DNA from: Enhygromyxa salina
Lineage (GTDB): Bacteria > Myxococcota_A > Polyangia > Nannocystales > Nannocystaceae
Reading direction: 5' to 3'
DNA length: 64,000 nucleotides
NCBI RefSeq assembly: GCF_002994635.1
Contig: NZ_PVNL01000058.1
Location: 51,175 to 115,174 of the forward strand
Shown one piece after another: positions 58,284 through 64,000 of this stretch. Position numbers and translations under genes: made by a program. Each line of letters starts with the position of its first letter. Position 1 is the stretch's first letter. The notes beneath the pieces are model-generated. The model saw only the letters and a list, made by a program, of their open reading frames with translations. It made no database searches and was not told where the DNA came from.

Positions 58284-59702
58284 TCAACCTGGTGGATTCA
58301 CTACCAGGTTGAGGCCGCTGCCGGTCATGTCGGAGTAGGTGTACGGACCTACGAGACCGCTGACCGTGATCTCGGTCTGGTAGGTCTCGGGGTTGACCTT
58401 GTAGGCCTTGCTCGAGCCCATGTCGACGACCCACACGAAGCCCTCGACGTCGACGCTCACGCCCCATGGGCTGCTGCAGTCGAACGGCAGCGGGATGTTG
58501 TTGTTCACGTACTGCTTGGTCTCGACGTCGACCTGCACGAGCCGACATGGGCTGCTGCCTGCGCCCCACACGTTGCCGTCGCGATCGGCCTGGACGCCGT
58601 TGACGCGGGTGCCACCGGGGTTTGGCAGGGTCGTCCACTGCTCGTCGGCGAACGAGTAGTGCGAGATCCCTTCGCCAAAACAGTGGCCCACCCAGATGTC
58701 GCCGTTTTGGTCGAGGCCCATTCCGTACTTGCAGTTGTTGGCCGGGTTGCCGAGGTCGGTGACGGTGAGATCGTCAGCGTCGATGTGCTTGACCGGATCG
58801 GTGTTGAGGCCGGTCACGATCAGATCGCCGTTGGCGTTGACCGCTCCGCCGTAGGGGCCGTAGCTGTTCCCCCAGTACCCGACATCGACCTCGTCGAGCA
58901 GGGCCCCGGTCGCGCCGTCGAGCCGCCAAAATACGCCGTTGCTGTTGTTGGCCTTGAACCCGACCCACAGGCGCGGGTTCTCGTCGACCCCACACTCGCC
59001 GCCCTCACCAAACTTGCCGCCCTCCCACGCGGTCGGTCGCGGGCCGTTGCCATAGCTGTTGGTCGGGGTCGTGACGTGCCACAGCACGCACTCGTCCTGG
59101 TCCCAGGGCAGCACGTCATTGGGGCCCGACGAGGTCTCGATCTGATTGTTGTTGTTCTTGTCGACGCAGTTGTCGAGGTGCGCCGCGATCTTGGTGACGC
59201 CGCCGGGGTGGCGGTTGGACACCGCGACATCACCCAGCAGGTTGACCGAGGTCCGCGACGGGTTGCCGTCCGCCTGCGGGCTCGCGTCGTAGCGGCCCTC
59301 TTCGATCCCGGTGGTGGTGTTGATCTTCGAGACCGTGCCCTGGCTGCTGTTGGCGATCCAGATGAACGACAGCACGTCATCGTTGCCGCCCCCGCCACCG
59401 CTGCCGCACTCGTCGGACCCGTCGGGGAGCGCCGAGAGGTCGAACTTGGTGCCGCCCGAGTCGGCGTCGCCATCACCGGGATCACCGTCGCCGTCTCCGG
59501 GGTCGCCGTCTCCGTCACCCGAGTCACCGTCGCCGTCGCCGCTGCCCGAGTCGCCGTCGCCGTCTCCGTCGCCCGATCCGGTCTCGTTGGTCGTGACGCC
59601 GGGTCCAGAGGCACCAGCGTCGGTGGCCGGGCTGGCCCCGCCGCATCCGGCAAGCGTGAACAAGACCCACAGCGGCGCGACTCGGTGAGACTGCATGCCC
59701 AA
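58284..59702 (-). CDS. Lipoprotein with Gly-Asp linker and propeller-like repeats
   Basis: 472 residues. The signal peptide ends LFTLAGC (Cys20). A Thr/Asn segment and a GDGDGDS/GDGDGDP linker reach about residue 85. The remaining region is a series of beta repeats of the SBBP/NHL or PQQ type: IWIANSSQGTVSKINTTTGIEEGRYD, RLWVGFKANNSNGVFWRLDG, GYWGNSYGPYGGAVNANGDLIVTGLN, KYGMGLDQNGDIWVGHCFGEGI and NVWGAGSSPCRLVQVDVETKQYV. It probably forms a beta-propeller surface domain. ATG 59702 is used; ATG 59696 (MQSHRV) is two codons later. Its stop lies 9 bp from a four-copy repeat array. Confidence 0.85.
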   Translation of the reverse strand: MGMQSHRVAPLWVLFTLAGCGGASPATDAGASGPGVTTNETGSGDGDGDGDSGSGDGDGDSGDGDGDPGDGDGDPGDGDADSGGTKFDLSALPDGSDECGSGGGGGNDDVLSFIWIANSSQGTVSKINTTTGIEEGRYDASPQADGNPSRTSVNLLGDVAVSNRHPGGVTKIAAHLDNCVDKNNNNQIETSSGPNDVLPWDQDECVLWHVTTPTNSYGNGPRPTAWEGGKFGEGGECGVDENPRLWVGFKANNSNGVFWRLDGATGALLDEVDVGYWGNSYGPYGGAVNANGDLIVTGLNTDPVKHIDADDLTVTDLGNPANNCKYGMGLDQNGDIWVGHCFGEGISHYSFADEQWTTLPNPGGTRVNGVQADRDGNVWGAGSSPCRLVQVDVETKQYVNNNIPLPFDCSSPWGVSVDVEGFVWVVDMGSSKAYKVNPETYQTEITVSGLVGPYTYSDMTGSGLNLVVNPPG

Positions 59703-59750
59703 CCATACCCCCGGCCCCCGGGCGCTGTGGCGCCCCGCGAGACAACAGCG

Positions 59751-61496
59751 TTACTTGCCCACGAGGAGCACCATCACGAGGCCCTTCCCCGCCCCGGGCT
59801 GGGCCACGCCCACGCCGACCTTGGCCGTGGCCGGCAGCTGCGTCCACAGCTCGAGCGAGAGCAGATCCGCGAAGCTGCCGGCCGTGACCTGGTGCTGCTC
59901 GAGCGACTGCAGCCCGACGCCGAACACCTGCGCCTGCAGCTCATCGTCGCTGATCCCCGGCCCGATCCCCGCGGCCCCGTCGGCGCGTCGCTGGGCGATC
60001 TTGTTGAGCGCGGCGACCCACGCCACGCCCGCCTGGCCCTCAGCCTTGCGCTGCTCGTCGACCCGATCGCGCAGGGCCGTGCCCGGCCGAGCGGGCGTGT
60101 CGGCCCCGAGCTTGGCGTAGAAATTTTGGGTCAAGAACACCGGCCGCGGCGCATCGGCGGCGGTCGACTCGGGCTCACCAAACACCACGCCAATCCCCAC
60201 GTGGGTGACGTCATCGGCGAGCAAGTTGGCGCGGTGCCCCGGGCTGTTCATCAAGCTCTCGTGGATGCCCTTGGGCCCGTAGCCGCGGGCGACGTTCTCG
60301 CGCACGACCGCGCCGGAGATCCCCGCTCGCTTGAACCGGGTCGGCGCGTCGCCGGTGGTCGGCGAGGTGTGGCCGACGAACCCGTTGGCGGCCATGTCGT
60401 CGCTGTGGCCCTTGGCGACCGCGGCCGCCCGATCGTCCCACGCGAGCATCGACAGGCCCCGCGCCTCGCGCTCGGCGTTGAGCAGATCGAAGTTGCCGCG
60501 GACCACGTCGGCGTCGGTCACCTTGGCGCCGAGCCGCTCGTAGCCGTAGCGAATCTCGCTGGGCGGGTGCACGCCGCAGAACACCCGGAAGTTGGCGACG
60601 ACCTCGGGCCCGAGCGCGCCGTCGGCCAGGACCTCGATCTGGTAGGCGCCGTCGCCCGCGTCGCACTGAACCACCGCGTCGATCGAGCCATCGGTGCCGA
60701 CCACCGCGGCCAGCCGGGCCCAGTGTCCCTTGGGGTCGACCCGCTCGATCCGGGGCTTCACGCGCTTGCCCAGCAGCTTGCCGCGCAGCTCGATCCGCCC
60801 GCCCGCGGCGACCGTCACGGGGATCGGTCGCAGCTCGATCGCCCGCTCGACGATCGCCACCATCATCCGCGTCTTGGCCCCGCCGTCGACCGCCGAGACG
60901 CCCACGCCCACGCGCCAGCGCCCGGGCCCGAGGGTCTCGAGTACCTCGTCGACCAGCGCGTCGAGGGCCTCCTGGCAGTCCGGCTTGGCGGCGCGATCAC
61001 AGCCGTGATCGCTGCCTTGCAGCTCGACGACGACCACCGCCGGCTCGGGATCGGGGACCCCATGCCACGCGAGCAGGGCGTCGAGCAGCGTCGGGGGCAT
61101 GTCGAACCGGCTGGGGCTCGCGAGCGCGAGATCGTGGACCATCGCCGACAGCGCCGGATCATGGGTGAGATCCCCACCTCGCTGGCCGCGATGGCCCCGC
61201 TCGATCGCGGTGAGGATCGCCTGCTCGACCTCGCTCAGCGGGTGCGGACGATCGACCCCGTAGGTCGCCGCCGCGGTCCCGCTGGCGTGGGCGACGGCCT
61301 GGATCTCGTTGATGTGACGACCGCTGCCCTCGCTTGGGCGCGGCGGCGTGGGACCAGCATGCCCGCCCCCGTCACACCCCAACACACCGACCATCAGCCC
61401 CAAGCTCAAAAGCCCGACCCGAGCTGAAGACAGCGGCGCATGCAAGCGGGTCAAAAGCCTGACCCGAGCTGAAGACAATCGCGGTTCAAAGCTCAT
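59751..61496 (-). CDS. CAP/SCP-domain lipoprotein with repeat-derived N-terminus
   Basis: 581 residues. The lipoprotein signal ends GVLGC (Cys41). The segment before it (MSFEPRLSSARVRLLTRL) is encoded by a copy of the 75-bp repeat. The middle part is unknown. A CAP (SCP/PR-1) domain lies at about 335-460, with LLNAEREARGLSMLAWD, GHSDDMAANGFVGHTSP, and NSPGHRANLLADDVTHVGIGVVF. A further helical C-terminal region has GISDDELQAQVFGV. CAP proteins have lytic, binding or sterol-binding roles; none is shown here. The ATG overlaps the preceding gene's TGA (ATGA at 61496-61493), which supports this long start. Confidence 0.83.
   Translation of the reverse strand: MSFEPRLSSARVRLLTRLHAPLSSARVGLLSLGLMVGVLGCDGGGHAGPTPPRPSEGSGRHINEIQAVAHASGTAAATYGVDRPHPLSEVEQAILTAIERGHRGQRGGDLTHDPALSAMVHDLALASPSRFDMPPTLLDALLAWHGVPDPEPAVVVVELQGSDHGCDRAAKPDCQEALDALVDEVLETLGPGRWRVGVGVSAVDGGAKTRMMVAIVERAIELRPIPVTVAAGGRIELRGKLLGKRVKPRIERVDPKGHWARLAAVVGTDGSIDAVVQCDAGDGAYQIEVLADGALGPEVVANFRVFCGVHPPSEIRYGYERLGAKVTDADVVRGNFDLLNAEREARGLSMLAWDDRAAAVAKGHSDDMAANGFVGHTSPTTGDAPTRFKRAGISGAVVRENVARGYGPKGIHESLMNSPGHRANLLADDVTHVGIGVVFGEPESTAADAPRPVFLTQNFYAKLGADTPARPGTALRDRVDEQRKAEGQAGVAWVAALNKIAQRRADGAAGIGPGISDDELQAQVFGVGLQSLEQHQVTAGSFADLLSLELWTQLPATAKVGVGVAQPGAGKGLVMVLLVGK
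61407..61482 (-). repeat. 75-bp hairpin repeat fragments inside a coding region
   Basis: Two fragments, AGCCCGACCCGAGCTGAAGA and GCAAGCGGGTCAAAAGCCTG followed by ACCCGAGCTGAAGAC. The second forms CGGGTCA-AAAGCC-TGACCCG. They encode residues 7-27 of the CAP lipoprotein in frame. Confidence 0.85.
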
Positions 61497-62764
61497 TCAT
61501 GCTCTCCTGGCTCTGGCTCGTGATCCAGCAGCGTCAGCTCGGCGGCGTTGCGCCACGCGTGAAAGTCGGGCTCGAGGGTCGGGCTCAGCGCGAGGCCGAC
61601 CTGCTGGTTGCGGTCGGGCTTGTCGAGCCGAAACACGTTGACGCGCAGCTGCTGGCCGGGCTTGGGCGGGCACCGGATCTTGGTGCGCTCGCACAGCTCG
61701 GACCACGCGAACGCGAGCTCGACGGTCCAGCCCCGATCCCCGCCGCGACGCTCGAGCTCACCGTCGAGCGAGACCGCGCTGCGCCAGCTGCCGTCCCAGC
61801 CCTCGTTGCCCTCGCGGTACTTGGGGAACCGGGCGTCGAACACGACGTTGCGGGCCGAGACCTGATGCTCGAGATAGCGCGCGCCCGAGCTGTCGCCGGC
61901 GATGAACACCTCAAAGGCCTCGTCGCGGTACAGCGGCTCGTCGCGCTCGCGATGCGGGGCGTAGAGATCGGGATCGGGCAGCGAGCCGGCCACGTACAGG
62001 TACTCGCGATCCCACGCGAACCACACCGATGTCGGGCCGCCCAGCTGCTCGTTGATCTCGGTGGCCGGCTCGCCGTCACGACTGGCCAGCAAGATCGCGG
62101 GCGCGGTCTGCCACGCGGGCTCGTCCAGCACACCGTCGAGGCTGATCGAGCCTGCCACCCGCACGGCCTGGACCCGCGCGGGCCGGGGCTCGACCGGGAC
62201 GACCCCCAGGATCACGCGGGCACCCGGCGTGCGGGTCTGATCCGACAGCATCTCGCTGCGCGGGCCGACCAGCGCGGGCATCGGGGTTCGGCCGAGTCGC
62301 AGCTCGAGCGCGACCACGGCCCACTCGGCGTGCCACGTCGGCCCCGGCGCGGGCAGCTCGAACCGCTGGGCGCCGTCGGCTTCGATCGTGACATCGACCC
62401 ACACGCTGCGCGGATCGTCGGGCTGGCCGGGCATGTCGTACGCGACCTCCTGCCGGGCGGCGCCGCGCGGCGGCAACAACCCGAGCTTGCCAGTCGCGCT
62501 GCGCAGGCCCGTGGTCTCGAACTCGACGATCACCGTCTGACCGTCCGCTCCCGGGCGCGCCGGGATCAGCGGGGTCGGGCCGATCTTGCGGGCGTCCATG
62601 CTCGACAGCGGCAGCTCGATCGTGCCCGAGAACCGCTCGAACGTGGGATCTTCGTCAGCAGCGAGCGGCGCGGCGACCTGCGCGATGCGGTCGGGCGGCG
62701 TCGCGTCGCGTCGCACACACGCGGGCAGCAACACGAGCGCGGCGACGATCAGGCAACGCGGCAA
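61493..62764 (-). CDS. Lipoprotein with CBM9-like C-terminal domain
   Basis: 423 residues. The signal peptide ends LLPAC (Cys16). The first half has beta strands with DVTIEADGAQRFELPAPG and VWVDVTIEADG. The second half (about 205-415) matches the carbohydrate-binding CBM9-like fold common in secreted proteins (SISLDGVLDEPAWQTAPAILL, VWFAWDREYLYVAGSLPDPDLYAPHRERDEPLYRDEAFEVFIAGD, WTVELAFAWSELCERTKIRCPPKPGQQLRVNVFRLDKP). Ligand unknown. It is translationally coupled to the CAP lipoprotein and ends a minus-strand run with the upstream TPR gene, 9 bp away. Confidence 0.82.
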   Translation of the reverse strand: MPRCLIVAALVLLPACVRRDATPPDRIAQVAAPLAADEDPTFERFSGTIELPLSSMDARKIGPTPLIPARPGADGQTVIVEFETTGLRSATGKLGLLPPRGAARQEVAYDMPGQPDDPRSVWVDVTIEADGAQRFELPAPGPTWHAEWAVVALELRLGRTPMPALVGPRSEMLSDQTRTPGARVILGVVPVEPRPARVQAVRVAGSISLDGVLDEPAWQTAPAILLASRDGEPATEINEQLGGPTSVWFAWDREYLYVAGSLPDPDLYAPHRERDEPLYRDEAFEVFIAGDSSGARYLEHQVSARNVVFDARFPKYREGNEGWDGSWRSAVSLDGELERRGGDRGWTVELAFAWSELCERTKIRCPPKPGQQLRVNVFRLDKPDRNQQVGLALSPTLEPDFHAWRNAAELTLLDHEPEPGEHE

Positions 62765-62773
62765 GCGGGCACC

Positions 62774-63502
62774 TCAGAACCGAAACATGACCCCGCCAGC
62801 GGGGATCGGCTGCCGGGCCGCGCCAGCGCTCGCGGTCCCGGCGGTGGTGCCGTCGCGGTCGTCGACGGCGGACGAGATCGCGATTCCGGCGATCGCCCCG
62901 GCCGAGGCCACGATCGCGCCAAGGGTGACCCAGAAGTACCACTTCTTGGTGATCGACACGGGCTCGGGCGCGTCGACGACCTGCGGTGGCGGTGGCGACT
63001 TCGGGGCCAGCGCGGCCAGCCGATCTGCCCGGGCCTGGTCGATGGCTTCGCGATGGCTGGACGCGGGCTCGTCGGCCTTGGTCCCGCGCGCCGCGACCTC
63101 GAGCTCGGCCAGCTGCGCCTCGATCCCCGCCCGCTCGCTGGCGTCCTCGGGCAGCAGCTCGAGCGCCGCGACCAGCGACAGCTCGGCCTGCTCGTAGTCG
63201 CCCCGCGCCAGGTGGACCTCGGCCTCGAGCTGGTGGTTGGCGACGCTGGGCTCCGCCTCGCTGCGAACCTGGGCGAGCTCGCGCGCGGAGGTCAGATCGC
63301 CGTCGTCCAGTGCCGCGCGGACCTGCGACGCCTCGGGGACCTCCTGCGCGTCAGCCGAGCCAGACGCGTCAGCTGAACCAGAAGCCGGCGCCGCCTGGAC
63401 CGAGATCGGGAGCGTCGTCGCAAGCGTGCAGGCGAGCACGCCAGCACACAGCCGACCGCGCGGGGTGTGCGTGAGCGAGTGGGTGCGCACGGGCTCAGTC
63501 AT
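62774..63502 (-). CDS. TPR-like secreted protein with one membrane anchor
   Basis: 242 residues. An N-terminal signal peptide (CAGVLACTLATTLPISVQAAP) is followed by an Ala/Ser/Asp spacer. TPR-like helices span about 60-115 (RAALDDGDLTSARELAQVRSEAEPSVANHQLEAEVHLARGDYEQAELSLVAALELLPED). A Pro-rich stretch and a transmembrane helix at about 190-210 (YFWVTLGAIVASAGAIAGIAIS) follow, then a short tail. The orientation is probably with the TPR part outside the cytoplasm. ATG 63502 overlaps the stop of the upstream partial gene by 8 bp. Function unknown. Confidence 0.8.
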   Translation of the reverse strand: MTEPVRTHSLTHTPRGRLCAGVLACTLATTLPISVQAAPASGSADASGSADAQEVPEASQVRAALDDGDLTSARELAQVRSEAEPSVANHQLEAEVHLARGDYEQAELSLVAALELLPEDASERAGIEAQLAELEVAARGTKADEPASSHREAIDQARADRLAALAPKSPPPPQVVDAPEPVSITKKWYFWVTLGAIVASAGAIAGIAISSAVDDRDGTTAGTASAGAARQPIPAGGVMFRF

Positions 63503-64000
63503 ACACGTCGTCCTTGATCGTGGGCAGGTCTGGATCAGGTTTTGCGTCGGATGGCTCGGGACTGGGGTTGGGCGGCTGAGGATCGGCTGGCACGGGGTCG
63601 GGCTCGACGGGATCGGGCTTCGGTTCGGGCTTGGGTTCGGGCTTCGACTCGGGCTTGGGTTCGGGCTTGGGCTCGGGCTTGGGCTTGGGTTGCTTGGGCG
63701 CAGGCTCCGGCTCGCTAGCGATCGCGGGGATCGCCGCAGGATCGGGCTGCGGCTGCGCAGGCTGACCCGGCTCGACCGTGGCGAGCTGACGGTTGTCCTT
63801 CGAGTCGACCGAGCCGGTCGACGCAGGCGCCGCGATCGCCGGCGGTGGCTCTCGCTCCGCTGCGGCGGCGGCTGACTTGGTCGCCGCTGGCTCGGGCTCG
63901 GTCCCGGCGCTGGAGATCGCCACCCCCGCGACGCCAGCACCAACGACGACCGCCAGCGCGGCGACGACTGCGAGCGCCGCACGTCGACGCGCTGGCGGTC
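63495..64000 (-). CDS. Membrane protein, C-terminal part only (possible kinase tail)
   Basis: 168 complete codons run to the window edge, where the gene continues upstream. The visible start of the fragment is PPARRRAALAVVAALAVVV..., a basic stop-transfer sequence followed by a hydrophobic helix (to about VAGVAISS). A periplasmic tail follows, rich in Ala, Pro, Glu and Lys, including repeated KPEPKPEP units, and ends DLPTIKDDVYD. Basic residues before a membrane helix followed by a Pro-rich tail are typical of Ser/Thr kinases of the PknB type, but the kinase domain is not in the window, so this is only a guess. It overlaps the next gene by 8 bp. Confidence 0.7.
   Translation of the reverse strand, partial: PPARRRAALAVVAALAVVVGAGVAGVAISSAGTEPEPAATKSAAAAAEREPPPAIAAPASTGSVDSKDNRQLATVEPGQPAQPQPDPAAIPAIASEPEPAPKQPKPKPEPKPEPKPESKPEPKPEPKPDPVEPDPVPADPQPPNPSPEPSDAKPDPDLPTIKDDVYD

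Noticed and set aside
58014..61427. 1137-codon plus-strand frame starting in the repeat array
   Set aside because: It covers two lipoprotein genes antisense and begins in a 75-bp repeat, whose length divisible by three keeps frames open.

Overview
This is a gene-dense, very GC-rich chromosomal stretch. Third codon positions are almost all G or C, and open frames on the opposite strand are long by chance. The gene set points to a predatory or gliding myxobacterium of the Nannocystis/Plesiocystis/Enhygromyxa type. Evidence: many lipoproteins with Gly-Asp or Asp-Thr linkers after the lipid-anchored Cys, a sigma-like factor next to a Ser/Thr kinase with a tetratricopeptide sensor region, an ADYC-domain lipoprotein, an IgGFc-binding-like surface protein, and an oxidosqualene cyclase with the eukaryote-type DCTAE motif. 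Family assignments come from motifs read by eye. No search was run.

Layout. 1-5.2 kb: a TldD/TldE protease pair (TldD with a Tat signal), a thioredoxin-like lipoprotein, a small membrane protein, a hotdog thioesterase and a zinc-ribbon/Yip1 membrane protein. 5.4-8.9 kb: lipoprotein methyltransferase plus oxidosqualene cyclase, probably one transcript, then a small unknown gene. 8.9-14.6 kb (minus strand): Gly-Asp lipoprotein, AI-2E-type permease, and a large VIT/von Willebrand/TPR lipoprotein. 15-19.5 kb: hybrid histidine kinase, and divergently a YdeP-like molybdopterin oxidoreductase. 19.7-25.4 kb: sigma-like factor, Ser/Thr kinase, ADYC lipoprotein and one more lipoprotein. 25.4-29.4 kb (minus): an overlapping Omp85-like protein/DUF4390/NtrY-like kinase operon. 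29.6-36.6 kb: single-domain response regulator, stand-alone GlmU uridylyltransferase domain, Mpo1-like protein, di-haem peroxidase, IgGFc-like lipoprotein, MobA and two small genes.

36.6-46.1 kb: a 2805-residue cyclic beta-1,2-glucan synthase, translationally coupled to a double-domain universal stress protein with an inverted-repeat-rich upstream region. 46.4-54.7 kb: lipoprotein, GlnE, DUF4388/TPR protein, a short-chain dehydrogenase bracketed by two MITE-like elements, and a LuxR-type response regulator. 54.9-56.9 kb: PfkB sugar kinase and methylthioadenosine phosphorylase. 57-64 kb (minus): envelope proteins (two acidic-linker lipoproteins, a CAP-domain lipoprotein, a CBM9-like lipoprotein, a TPR/membrane protein and a truncated membrane protein).

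The most unusual feature is a dispersed repeat family. A 75-bp unit carrying a perfect 8-bp hairpin recurs at six places (about 14.62, 14.80-15.05, 31.36, 47.08, 57.98-58.27 and 61.41 kb), singly or in tandem. At two loci it is open in the frame that leads into a lipoprotein signal peptide. No rRNA, tRNA, CRISPR array, prophage or transposase gene was recognised.
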